A DNA stretch of 64,000 nt from Flavobacterium okayamense (lineage in GTDB: Bacteria; Bacteroidota; Bacteroidia; Flavobacteriales; Flavobacteriaceae), in NCBI RefSeq assembly GCF_019702945.1, contig NZ_AP024749.1:1364001-1428000 (forward strand). The letters are read 5' to 3'. The notes under the pieces are model-generated. The model saw only the letters and a program-made list of their open reading frames with translations. It searched no databases and was not told the origin of the DNA. Below, piece after piece: positions 43,767 through 52,425 of this stretch (its first letter is position 1; every line of letters starts with the position of its first letter). A program made the position numbers and the translations under genes.

Positions 43767-44425
43767 TGAGCAACGTAATCAAAATAGCAATCGTAGATGA
43801 TAATAGTTTTTTAATTAATGCAATTAAAGAAAAGTTGTCTTTTTTTGAAGATATTCAGTTCAAATATTCAGCGGGTAATGGAAAAGAGATTATTCAAAAG
43901 TTAGAACAAGACAAAAACATAGATGTTATTCTTATGGATATAGAAATGCCAGTTATGAATGGTATTGAAGCAACTTTAGAAATAAAGAAACGTTATCCTC
44001 AAATTAAAATTATAATGCTAACGGTTTTCGATAATGATGAAAATATTTTCAATGCTATTAAAGCTGGAGCAGATGGTTATTTACTGAAAGAAGTAGACCC
44101 TAATGGTTTATATCAAGGGATTTTAGAAACGCTTTCAGGAGGTGCGGCTATGACTCCTTCAATTGCGCTTAAAACATTAAAGTTACTGCGAAATCCTATA
44201 GATTTTGAAATAGTAGATAAAGAAGTTGAAGAAGTAAAGCTAACTACAAGAGAAATAGAAGTTTTAGAGCAATTGAGTAAAGGCTTGAGTTATAGTGTCA
44301 TTGCAGAAAATTTATTTTTGTCACCTTCAACAGTTCGTAAGCATATTGAAAATATCTATAGTAAGCTACAAGTACATTCTAAGTTAGAAGCAGTGCAAAA
44401 GGCAAAACGAAATAATTTGATTTGA
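43766..44425 (+). CDS. NarL/FixJ-type response regulator
   Basis: 219 residues. The receiver domain has the acidic pair D11/D12, phosphoacceptor D58 (VILMDIEMPVMNG), T in LTVFD and K in YLLKEVD. The C-terminal LuxR-type HTH has LTTREIEVLEQLSKGLSYS and SPSTVRKHIENIYSKLQV. It should be phosphorylated by HisKA_3 kinases; two such kinases lie 3 to 7 kb upstream on the same strand with no other regulator between. It ends in a hairpin of the shared terminator family. Confidence 0.94.
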   Translation: MSNVIKIAIVDDNSFLINAIKEKLSFFEDIQFKYSAGNGKEIIQKLEQDKNIDVILMDIEMPVMNGIEATLEIKKRYPQIKIIMLTVFDNDENIFNAIKAGADGYLLKEVDPNGLYQGILETLSGGAAMTPSIALKTLKLLRNPIDFEIVDKEVEEVKLTTREIEVLEQLSKGLSYSVIAENLFLSPSTVRKHIENIYSKLQVHSKLEAVQKAKRNNLI

Positions 44426-44446
44426 TTTGTAAATTATATTTTTTAA

Positions 44447-44473
44447 GAATAAGGCAAATGCCTTATTTTTTTG
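44447..44473 (+). terminator. Rho-independent terminator after the regulator gene
   Basis: AATAAGGCA and TGCCTTATT pair around two bases and run into T7. It is of the same family in shape as the hairpins at 31126 and 36848. Confidence 0.85.
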
Positions 44474-44511
44474 TGTGTTTTTGAAAAGTAAATTTGAAAA
44501 AAAATATAATA

Positions 44512-45810
44512 ATGGAATTTAATAAACTAAACTTCAAAGTTAATCTTGTTTTTATTGTAACACTTTTTGTAAACGTTTTTAGTTTTGCACAAATTACTGT
44601 TAGTACTCTTGCTGGTAGTACTGGAGGTAATACAGACGGAACTGGTGGTGCAGCACAATTTGGAGGGCTATACGACATTGCAACAGATGCATCAGGTAAT
44701 TTGTATGTAACTGATGATTTGTATCATAATATTCGAAAAATTACGCCAACTGGAGTAGTAACTACACTTGCTGGAGGAACTTATGGATATGCCGATGGAA
44801 CTGGTTCAGCTGCTCAGTTTGCGCAACCAAAAGGTATTGTATTGGACTCATCTGGCAACATTTTTGTTGTCGATCAAATTAACCTCAGAATTCGTAAAAT
44901 TACTCCAACAGGGGTTGTAACTACTTTTGCTGGAAATGGTGTTTCTGATGTTATCGACGGTACTGGAACTGCTGCATCATTTGCAACTCCAACTGGACTT
45001 GCAATAGATATTTCAGACAATTTGTATGTTGCAGATGGTTGGACAATTCGTAAAATTACACCTGGAGGAGTTGTAACTACTTTAGCAGGATCGTTACCAC
45101 TTGGTTATGAAGATGGTACTGGCGCTGCAGCAAAATTCCGTAATCCAGAAGGTTTAGCTGTGGATGCTTCAGGTAATGTTTATGTAGCTGATTATGGTAA
45201 TAACAAAATTCGTAAAATTACACCAGCAGGTGTTGTAACTACTTTTGCAGGTCAATATTATGGAAATTATGGTTACCAAGACGGGACTAATGCATTGTTT
45301 TATGGACCTCATGATGTTGAGGTCGACAACTCAGGAAATGTGTATGTTACTGATTATAACAACAGCAGAATAAGAAAAATTACTTCTACAGGAGAAACTA
45401 GTACTTTTGCAGGTATTGGGCCAGGTTATGCAGATGGTTTAGCTCTTACAGAAGCAATGTTTTATTATCCTACGGGAATTACTTTAGATGCTTCAGGGAT
45501 TGTTTATGTCGCTGATAAAAGTAATACTAAAATACGTAAAATAGGGGATGTGTCTTTAAGTACTTCATCATACAATGTTTCAGAGTTAGAAATTTACCCA
45601 AATCCTTCTAATGGAGTATTTTATATTAAAAATGTACCAAGTGGAGCAGTAATTACCGTTTATGACATTTTTGGTAAACAGATAGTTTCTAAAAATGCAA
45701 CTTTTGATCTAATACAGTTTGATTTAAGTGATTATTCAAAAGGTTTTTATATTGTTAAAATTTTTAGTGAAGATAAACAAATTTGTAATTTTAAATTAAT
45801 AAAAGAATAG
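44512..45810 (+). CDS. NHL-repeat protein with T9SS sorting domain
   Basis: 432 residues from ATG 44512 (the frame is also open from a TTG at 44494). After the signal peptide (FVNVFSFAQ) there are about six NHL propeller units, each with GLAVDASGNVYVADYGNNKI-like and RKITPAGVVTTFAG-like strips. The last 80 residues are a T9SS type A sorting domain (LEIYPNPSNGVFYIKN ... GFYIVKI). It should be secreted by the type IX system and held at the surface or released. It is monocistronic between two terminators. Confidence 0.9.
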   Translation: MEFNKLNFKVNLVFIVTLFVNVFSFAQITVSTLAGSTGGNTDGTGGAAQFGGLYDIATDASGNLYVTDDLYHNIRKITPTGVVTTLAGGTYGYADGTGSAAQFAQPKGIVLDSSGNIFVVDQINLRIRKITPTGVVTTFAGNGVSDVIDGTGTAASFATPTGLAIDISDNLYVADGWTIRKITPGGVVTTLAGSLPLGYEDGTGAAAKFRNPEGLAVDASGNVYVADYGNNKIRKITPAGVVTTFAGQYYGNYGYQDGTNALFYGPHDVEVDNSGNVYVTDYNNSRIRKITSTGETSTFAGIGPGYADGLALTEAMFYYPTGITLDASGIVYVADKSNTKIRKIGDVSLSTSSYNVSELEIYPNPSNGVFYIKNVPSGAVITVYDIFGKQIVSKNATFDLIQFDLSDYSKGFYIVKIFSEDKQICNFKLIKE

Positions 45811-45833
45811 TCAGAACACAATGAATAAATTAT

Positions 45834-45863
45834 AAAAAAAGCTCCTGTAAAGGAGCTTTTTTT
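45834..45863. terminator. Bidirectional terminator between NHL and rhodanese genes
   Basis: AAAAGCTCCT and AGGAGCTTTT form the stem around GTAA, flanked by A and T tracts. It can serve both convergent genes; the rhodanese stop codon lies at its edge. Confidence 0.9.
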
Positions 45864-46170
45864 ATAATTTATTTTGAAGACTAGTCCAGCCACCGCCGTT
45901 TATACAATCAATTCCGTTTTGTTTTAAAATTGAAGTCGCTTGTGCGCTTCTCATTCCGCTACGGCAACAAGCAATTACTGGTTTATTCCATTTTTTAATT
46001 TCGCTAATTTTCCCGTTCAAAACTTGCAAAGCAATGTTTTTTGAACCTTCGATATGACCGTCTCTAAATTCTTCAGGAGTTCTAACATCTAAAATTATAG
46101 CTCCTTTTGCAACATATTCTTGAACATCATTTGTTTTGTTGCCAAAACCTAAAATATCTAAAATTCCCAT
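45862..46170 (-). CDS. Single-domain rhodanese-like sulfurtransferase
   Basis: 102 residues. The rhodanese fold is seen in ILDVRTPEEFRDGHIEGSKN and the active-site loop ACCRSGMRSA, with the likely catalytic Cys69. The loop CRSGMRS is a normal six-residue rhodanese loop, so the protein is probably active in persulfide transfer. There is no signal peptide. It stands alone; a 64-bp gap separates it from the hydroxylase gene upstream. Confidence 0.9.
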   Translation of the reverse strand: MGILDILGFGNKTNDVQEYVAKGAIILDVRTPEEFRDGHIEGSKNIALQVLNGKISEIKKWNKPVIACCRSGMRSAQATSILKQNGIDCINGGGWTSLQNKL

Positions 46171-46234
46171 AGTTTTAATTTTTTAACAAATTTAAGTAAG
46201 GAATACAACTCTTTCTGTAACAAAAGTTACGCGA

Positions 46235-47995
46235 TTAAACAGCTTCATTTTCGCGCATTATTAATTCAATACCATTTGTAATTAAATGAACAACTTCAGG
46301 TCTTTTTTGCTTAATACTTTCTAAATGTAATAAAGCTTTTTCAAGAAGGTCTTCATTGCCTTCTGCATTAGCTAATTCTGCAATTTCAACTGTTAGCAAC
46401 CAATCATTAGGATGATTTCCACTAACTGCACCAAAGGCTTCTTTAAGTGTAATTTCTGCGGGCTTATTTTCTCTTATTAATCGAACGTTTCTATATAATG
46501 TTTCTAATTCTTCTCTTTCAGGAGATTTTTTTTGTTTTATCGTTTGACTCGAAGGTACGTGATTAATCATATCAAAACTATTCACATCGGCTGGTCCAGA
46601 AAATGCAGAAACAATTTCTTTACCAACAGCCATATCATAAATTCCCCATTCTGGCATAAATAATATGGTATCACCATGAGTAACGGTACAATCTTTAAAC
46701 TTAATAGTTAAAATTTTACCTTGAATATTTCGAGTCCCAGTTATAATTTCTCCAGAAACTTTAATGTCTCCTTCAAATTCAAGTGTAACTCTTTGTCCTT
46801 CATGAATGTCGTAAGCCGCCAAATCACGCGGACTCATATCTTCTATAGCAAGATTGATTCCTTTTAATTTACCAATTGGTGAACCGAAACCTTCAGCATG
46901 ATATTCCGTTCCATGACCAACTAATTCTTTTTCACGATATGCTAATGCAGTTTTTCCAGTGCATTGAATGTAAACTGGTTTTCCTTCATTTTCAATGACA
47001 TTAGTAAATTCTCCCGAAATTTGTAAACCTGTACTCAATTCAATGGTACCTAATGCATTTGATTCAATAAGTTTTTTAATTCCTGAAAGGCCTCCTTTAC
47101 GTAAAGCCATTTTATTCGCAAACTCTTCCAAGACCATATTCAAATATGCAAAATCAGGTGTTACAAAAAGTTGAGGTTGAGGTTTTGTAATATCAAAGCT
47201 AACATCAGCAGCACTAATATCATAAGGTAGTTTTTTTACTTTATCCGTCATACACCACTCACTTTCCCCAATAGATGATAAAAGTCCAGCGCCATAAATT
47301 TTTGGATCTTCAACTGTTCCAATTAAACCATATTCAACCGTCCACCAATGAAGATTTCTAATTCTAGCCATTTCAGAAGCTTCTCCCATATTATTTTGAA
47401 GAAAATCAACTTGGTCCTCAGCCTTTTTTATTTCTTCTTCTGGAGTGTCTTCTGCCTCTTTTAAAATAGATAATAATCGAATAGCTTCATATAATTCATA
47501 ATCACGTGCCGATGAAATAGCTTTACAACCTATTTCACCAAAACGTCGTAAATATTCTGCATATTCAGGATTGGCAATAATAGGAGCGTGGCCAGCGCCT
47601 TCGTGAATAATATCTGGAGCAGGTGTGTATTCAATATGTTCTAATTGACGAATATCGGAAGCAATTACCAAAACATTGTAAGCTTGGAATTCCATAAAAG
47701 CATTAGGTGGAATAAATCCATCTACTGCTACTGCAGCCCAACCAATTTCCTTTAGAATACGATTCATTCCGTACATACTTGGAATTGATTCGATATCAAT
47801 TCCAGTTTTACGTAAGCCTTCTAAATAGGAATCGTGAGCAACTTTTGAAAGATAATCTACATTTTTACGCATTACATAGCGCCAAACCGCTTGATTAATT
47901 GGAGTGTAATCTTCATAATCTTGTGGTTTTATAAATTGTTTTAAATGAGCAGGTAGTCTGTCAATCAAAGGGTTGCTTTCAAAATTTGCTTCCAT
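46235..47995 (-). CDS. Long-form aromatic amino acid hydroxylase (phenylalanine 4-monooxygenase-like)
   Basis: 586 residues from ATG 47995 (MEANFESNPLIDRLP). The frame opens at 48049, but that extra part looks non-coding. The catalytic domain shows the iron ligands in IIHEGAGHAP (H131, H136) with acidic residues about 35 further on, and the pterin-site style strips. Family members use tetrahydrobiopterin to turn Phe into Tyr. Usual bacterial PhhA are under 300 residues; here about 250 extra C-terminal residues form a beta-rich domain (GHGTEYHAEGFGSP, VTHGDTILFMPEWG) typical of the Bacteroidota form, role unknown. Confidence 0.88.
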   Translation of the reverse strand: MEANFESNPLIDRLPAHLKQFIKPQDYEDYTPINQAVWRYVMRKNVDYLSKVAHDSYLEGLRKTGIDIESIPSMYGMNRILKEIGWAAVAVDGFIPPNAFMEFQAYNVLVIASDIRQLEHIEYTPAPDIIHEGAGHAPIIANPEYAEYLRRFGEIGCKAISSARDYELYEAIRLLSILKEAEDTPEEEIKKAEDQVDFLQNNMGEASEMARIRNLHWWTVEYGLIGTVEDPKIYGAGLLSSIGESEWCMTDKVKKLPYDISAADVSFDITKPQPQLFVTPDFAYLNMVLEEFANKMALRKGGLSGIKKLIESNALGTIELSTGLQISGEFTNVIENEGKPVYIQCTGKTALAYREKELVGHGTEYHAEGFGSPIGKLKGINLAIEDMSPRDLAAYDIHEGQRVTLEFEGDIKVSGEIITGTRNIQGKILTIKFKDCTVTHGDTILFMPEWGIYDMAVGKEIVSAFSGPADVNSFDMINHVPSSQTIKQKKSPEREELETLYRNVRLIRENKPAEITLKEAFGAVSGNHPNDWLLTVEIAELANAEGNEDLLEKALLHLESIKQKRPEVVHLITNGIELIMRENEAV

Positions 47996-48069
47996 CTTAT
48001 GGCTGTGTTTGTTTTTTGTAAAAATACAAAATGTTTGGCGACAAAGCAATCTAGATGAACCGAAGTTGA

Positions 48070-49107
48070 TTATAATTTTTCAGCTTCTAAAATTTGTTTT
48101 TTCTGGATACGTGATTTTAATATTCTAGTATATTGAAGTGCTTCTTTTATTCCATAATCTGAATAGGATTGAGAAGCCCAATTTAGTGCTTCATCTAGGT
48201 TTCCGTTTATTTCGCTTATAATTGCCATATTATAATAGGCTCTACCTGCTAGTTTTGAATCAGCGTTTGTAGTTTCAATTTTCCAAAGTTCGCCAGCGCC
48301 ATTCCAATCTCCGGTTTGTGCTCTTCTTTGTGCTTTTTCAAAATTTGAATTTCCCTTTACAAAATAAAGTCTACTTTCTCTAATAGTATAAGGCACAATT
48401 TCATAAGCATAATTTTGTCCTATTTTTTTACTAATTCTATAGACTTCGTTTTTTCTATTTTTTATAGTTTCGTATGCTTTAATAGGGTTTATTCCACTTC
48501 CGGAAACTACAACTTTATCATTTCTGCTATATTGATCAGAAAGTTTTTTGGAAACATTATCATAAATTCGCCAACCCGATTTTATCATGGTATTAATTGT
48601 GACATGATGAACAAGTGTTGGGATTTTAATTCCAAAAGAATTTGGAAGCATATCATTTGTGGTTTTATAACTTACCAATGCATCTGTATCATAAAACGAT
48701 AGTTCATAAATTGCATCTAAATTATTTTGCGCACAAAGTTTTTCGATTTCTTCTTGCTTTAATTCAGGTGAGAAAATATCAATACCATAATCTTTAAGTA
48801 ATAGACTGTCAATTACTAATACATTTTCAAATCTCTTATTTTCTTTTAAGGCACTTTGTAAACCTAATATAGATTCATTAGCAGCATTAATATCTAAATT
48901 TTTTTCTTCTGCAGTTAATATTTTATCAATTGCATCAAGTTTGTTGTATTTAACGTTTGGAACGCTTCTGTTAATGATTCCAACATTTTTAACCTCTTTA
49001 GAAAGATATACATTAGAAGGTTGAGGGACGCTAAGTGTTAATGTGCTTGTAGAACTGCAAGAAGCAACAAAAAGGCTTATTGCTATTAATTGTAAAAGTC
49101 TTTTCAT
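48070..49107 (-). CDS. DUF6340-type lipoprotein with TPR-like end
   Basis: 345 residues. The lipobox is VASC (Cys17) and a Ser/Thr spacer follows. The core with NVGIINRSVPNVKYNKLDAI and GLQSALKENKRFENVLVID fits DUF6340. The C-terminal 80 residues look like two TPR helices (RRAQTGDWNGAGELWK, YYNMAIISEINGNLDEALNW). It should be a membrane lipoprotein facing the periplasm. It lies on the reverse strand between the hydroxylase gene and the DUF4136 gene, behind a terminator, so it is probably its own unit. Confidence 0.82.
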   Translation of the reverse strand: MKRLLQLIAISLFVASCSSTSTLTLSVPQPSNVYLSKEVKNVGIINRSVPNVKYNKLDAIDKILTAEEKNLDINAANESILGLQSALKENKRFENVLVIDSLLLKDYGIDIFSPELKQEEIEKLCAQNNLDAIYELSFYDTDALVSYKTTNDMLPNSFGIKIPTLVHHVTINTMIKSGWRIYDNVSKKLSDQYSRNDKVVVSGSGINPIKAYETIKNRKNEVYRISKKIGQNYAYEIVPYTIRESRLYFVKGNSNFEKAQRRAQTGDWNGAGELWKIETTNADSKLAGRAYYNMAIISEINGNLDEALNWASQSYSDYGIKEALQYTRILKSRIQKKQILEAEKL

Positions 49108-49116
49108 AATCTAAAT

Positions 49117-49147
49117 AAAAAACCGTAACAAGTTACTTGTTACGGTT
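49117..49147 (-). terminator. Rho-independent terminator of the DUF4136 gene
   Basis: On the reverse strand AACCGTAACAAG pairs with CTTGTTACGGTT around three bases and is followed by T-rich DNA. Confidence 0.88.
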
Positions 49148-49167
49148 ATAAATGTATAAAATTTATA

Positions 49168-49686
49168 TTATTTTTTTTGAGGAGGATATTGAGCCAATAT
49201 TTTTGAAACAAATTCTTTAGTTCGCTGATCTTTTTTGTCAACATTTTCAGTTAAATATCCCGTTCCTTGACCTTGCCAAATTAACTCCTTATTCTTAGCG
49301 TCGATGAAGTCTATGAATAATGTTCCTTCTGGGGTAGATGTAACATTGTTAAAGCCAATACCCCCCCAAGGACCCCATCCCCATCCAAATCCGTAGTTTT
49401 GGTAAACGTTAACACGTTCTCTTTCTTGAGTAAAAATGCTAACAAGTATATCAGGATTGTCTGATTTAGTGAATCCTTTAGATACCATAACTTCATCAAT
49501 AGAATGTAAAATTCTCTTTTTATCTAAATCAGAAATTTCTGCCTTGTCAACACCGCTTTTCAAATACGCATAAGTTTTATACGAATCAAAGTTTGCTTTT
49601 TTATCATAATCTGCATTAACTCTTACCGAACTACAAGAAGTTAAAGTTACAATAAATAGTAACGAAAGTAATTTAATTGTTTTCAT
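49168..49686 (-). CDS. DUF4136 lipoprotein
   Basis: 172 residues. The lipobox is LTSC (Cys18). The DUF4136 start VNADYDKKANFDSYKTYAYL, the middle DKKRILHSIDEVMVSKGFTK and the end GTLFIDFIDAKNKELIWQG are all present, with a Gly/Trp-rich loop (YGFGWGWGPWGGIG) between. Members are small outer-membrane-associated lipoproteins of unknown role. It is probably monocistronic, with its own terminator downstream. Confidence 0.88.
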   Translation of the reverse strand: MKTIKLLSLLFIVTLTSCSSVRVNADYDKKANFDSYKTYAYLKSGVDKAEISDLDKKRILHSIDEVMVSKGFTKSDNPDILVSIFTQERERVNVYQNYGFGWGWGPWGGIGFNNVTSTPEGTLFIDFIDAKNKELIWQGQGTGYLTENVDKKDQRTKEFVSKILAQYPPQKK

Positions 49687-49766
49687 AATTATGTTTGTTA
49701 AAAGTTTCAGATTTCAGGTTTAGAGTTTTTCTTTATTTGAAATAACTTGAAACTTTAAACTTGAAA

Positions 49767-51752
49767 CTACAATAAATTTTCATCAACTATATTAGGGATG
49801 GTAACTTTTAATAAAGGTTGCGTCTCCATAGCTCTTTTTATAGCAAAAATTGCTCCTTCATTACGTGCCCAACTTCTTCTTGAAATACCATTATTTACAT
49901 CCCAAAAAAGCATCAACTCTAATCGTTTAGATGCTTCTTTACTACCATCAAGAAGCATGCCAAAACCTCCATTAATTACTTCTCCCCAGCCAACGCCTCC
50001 ACCATTGTGAATAGAAACCCAAGTTGCACCTCTGAAACTATCTCCAATTACGTTGTGAATAGCCATATCTGAAGTAAAACGAGAACCATCATAAATGTTT
50101 GAAGTTTCTCTATATGGAGAATCAGTTCCAGATACGTCATGATGATCGCGACCTAATACAACTGGACCAATTTCACCTTTAGAAATAGCTTGATTGAAAG
50201 CTTCTGCAATTTTAATTCGTCCTTCGGCATCAGCATATAAAATACGAGCTTGTGAACCAACAACCAATTTGTTTTGTTGCGCTCCTTTAATCCATTGAAT
50301 GTTATCTGCCATTTGTTGCTGAATTTCAGCTGGAGAATTTTTCATCATTTCTTCTAAAACCGCACATGCAATGTCATCTGTTTTTTGTAAATCTTCAGGA
50401 TTGTTTGATGCACAAACCCAACGGAATGGTCCAAATCCATAATCGAAGCACATTGGACCCATAATATCTTGCACATAAGATGGGTATTTGAACTCTCTAC
50501 CTAAAGTTGGATTCGGGTTCATAACATCTGCACCAGCACGAGAAGCTTCTAATAAGAAAGCATTTCCATAATCGAAGAAATACGTTCCTTTTGCGGTATG
50601 TTTATTGATTGCATCTGCATGACGGCGTAATGTTTTTTGAACTTCAATTTTAAATTGCTCAGGATTATTGGCCATCATTTCATTAGCAGCTTCAAATGAA
50701 ATGCCAACAGGGTAGTAGCCACCTGCCCAAGGATTGTGCAGTGAAGTTTGATCTGAACCTAAATCGATGTGTAAACTTTCTTGGTCAAATTTTTCCCAAA
50801 CGTCAACAATATTTCCTAAATATGAGATGGAAACGACTTCTTTGTTTTCTAAAGCTTTTTTAGTTCTAATTACTAATTCGTCGATGTTTTCAATTACTTC
50901 ATGAATCCAACCTTGTTCGTGACGAATTTTTGTAATTTTTGGGTTTACTTCAGCACAAACGGTAACACATCCTGCTATGGTTCCTGCTTTTGGTTGTGCG
51001 CCACTCATACCGCCTAAACCAGAAGTAACAAATAGACTTCCACTTGGACTTTTCTTGATTTTTCTAAATCCGTTTAATACCGTGATAGTTGTACCGTGAA
51101 CAATTCCTTGTGGGCCTATGTACATATAACTTCCCGCTGTCATTTGTCCGTATTGTGTTACGCCTAAGGCATTAAATTTTTCCCAATCGTCTGGTTTAGA
51201 ATAGTTAGGAATCATCATTCCGTTTGTAACTACAACTCTTGGCGCATTTTCGTGCGAAGGATATAATCCCATGGGATGACCCGAATACATGACTAATGTT
51301 TGTTCATCAGTCATTTCAGCCAAATATTTCATAGTTAGTCGATACTGAGCCCAATTTTGAAATACAGCTCCGTTTCCACCATACGTTATAAGTTCATGTG
51401 GGTGTTGAGCCACAGCATAATCTAAGTTGTTTTGAATCATTAACATAATGGCTTTAGCTTGTAAGCTTTTACCTGGATAATCGTTAATGTTTCTTGCTTT
51501 CATTTCGTAATCTGGACGAAGACGATACATGTAAATACGACCGTATTTTTCTAATTCTTCTTTAAATTCAGGAATTAGTGTAGCATGATGTTGAGGTTCG
51601 AAATAGCGCAAAGCATTTTTGATTGCTAATTTCTTTTCTTCGTCAGTTAAAATTTCTTTACGTTTTGGCGCATGATTAATTTGCGGTTCGTAAACTTTTG
51701 GCTGTGGTAAAACTGAAGGTATTCCTTCTAATATTTGTTCTTGAAATGTCAT
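49767..51752 (-). CDS. hutU: Urocanate hydratase, long form
   Basis: 661 residues, the Bacteroidota type, longer than the 550-residue classical enzyme. Typical strips are HPHELITYGGNGAVFQNWAQ, MYSGHPMGLYPS, NGMMIPNYSKPDDWEK, QYGQMTAGSYMYIGPQGIVH and GLGGMSGAQPKA (NAD-binding). It hydrates urocanate in histidine breakdown, with NAD+ bound as an electrophile. No hutH, hutI or hutG is next to it in this window, so the pathway genes are apart. The N-terminus MTFQEQILEGIPSVLP is normal for this form. Confidence 0.95.
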   Translation of the reverse strand: MTFQEQILEGIPSVLPQPKVYEPQINHAPKRKEILTDEEKKLAIKNALRYFEPQHHATLIPEFKEELEKYGRIYMYRLRPDYEMKARNINDYPGKSLQAKAIMLMIQNNLDYAVAQHPHELITYGGNGAVFQNWAQYRLTMKYLAEMTDEQTLVMYSGHPMGLYPSHENAPRVVVTNGMMIPNYSKPDDWEKFNALGVTQYGQMTAGSYMYIGPQGIVHGTTITVLNGFRKIKKSPSGSLFVTSGLGGMSGAQPKAGTIAGCVTVCAEVNPKITKIRHEQGWIHEVIENIDELVIRTKKALENKEVVSISYLGNIVDVWEKFDQESLHIDLGSDQTSLHNPWAGGYYPVGISFEAANEMMANNPEQFKIEVQKTLRRHADAINKHTAKGTYFFDYGNAFLLEASRAGADVMNPNPTLGREFKYPSYVQDIMGPMCFDYGFGPFRWVCASNNPEDLQKTDDIACAVLEEMMKNSPAEIQQQMADNIQWIKGAQQNKLVVGSQARILYADAEGRIKIAEAFNQAISKGEIGPVVLGRDHHDVSGTDSPYRETSNIYDGSRFTSDMAIHNVIGDSFRGATWVSIHNGGGVGWGEVINGGFGMLLDGSKEASKRLELMLFWDVNNGISRRSWARNEGAIFAIKRAMETQPLLKVTIPNIVDENLL

Positions 51753-51878
51753 GATTTTTGTTTTTCGTTATTTCTTTATCTGTTTATTTTTAAAAAAACA
51801 AACTAAGGATAACGAATGTCTGACCTATGGTAAGACTTAAATATTTTGATTCGGTAATTTTGTAAATGGATATCCATT

Positions 51879-52070
51879 TTATTTGTTGGTTGTTGGTTTT
51901 TTATTAGTTCCCGTATTTTTATCAAACCCGTAGGGACAATGACGACATCCACTTTTACAACAATATCCTCTTTTTAGATGATAGTTGGAGGTAAAGCATT
52001 TATATCCTTCAGGAGTATAATAAAAATCTTCGCCTTCTTTTAAATTATTCGGATTTAAATCGTTATTCAT
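51879..52070 (-). CDS. DUF5522 small cysteine-rich protein
   Basis: 63 residues from ATG 52070; a longer frame from 52118 would run into the opposite gene's start and is unlikely. The family marks are EDFYYTPEGYKCFTSNYHLK and RGYCCKSGCRHCPYGF. The closely spaced cysteines (CC, C, C) suggest a metal site, perhaps Fe-S or zinc; the role is unknown. It is divergent from the HExxH gene with a 28-bp gap, so the two promoters must overlap. Confidence 0.85.
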   Translation of the reverse strand: MNNDLNPNNLKEGEDFYYTPEGYKCFTSNYHLKRGYCCKSGCRHCPYGFDKNTGTNKKPTTNK

Positions 52071-52098
52071 AACGACAAATTTAGCAACTTTGCAGTAA

Positions 52099-52425
52099 AT
52101 GTTTATAATTGTTTTCAAATATTTATTGCCGAAAGGTTACAGAGGTATCACTTTGTTTCCGTTTATTTTCTTGTTACGAAAAGAAGATAAGCGAAATGAA
52201 GTTTTAGTAAATCATGAGAGAATTCATATTAGACAACAATTAGAATTATTGATTCTTCCTTTTTTTGTTTGGTATGGGGTTGAATTTTTGGTTCGATTTG
52301 TGCAATATAGAAATAGGAGAGAAGCATATCATAACATTTCATTCGAAAGAGAAGCGTATGCGGAAGAAAAAGACCTCGACTATTTAAAGAAGAGGTCTTT
52401 TTGGTATTTTTTGAAGTTTATTTAG
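52099..52425 (+). CDS. Tiny HExxH metallopeptidase-like membrane protein
   Basis: 108 residues. After a hydrophobic start (LLPKGYRGITLFPFIFLL) comes NHERIHIRQQLELL with a true HExxH (H39, E40, H43), then a hydrophobic helix (ILPFFVWYGVEFLVRFV), then SFEREAYAEEKD, whose glutamates could be the third zinc ligand. That is the order of gluzincins cut down to about 100 residues. Activity is not proven. It overlaps the end of the convergent reverse-strand gene by 4 bp, with no visible terminator between. Confidence 0.6.
   Translation: MFIIVFKYLLPKGYRGITLFPFIFLLRKEDKRNEVLVNHERIHIRQQLELLILPFFVWYGVEFLVRFVQYRNRREAYHNISFEREAYAEEKDLDYLKKRSFWYFLKFI

Noticed and set aside
44590..45540. Regular direct repeats that could suggest a CRISPR or tandem-repeat locus
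   Set aside because: They are degenerate NHL propeller units in one open frame, with no fixed repeats or spacers.
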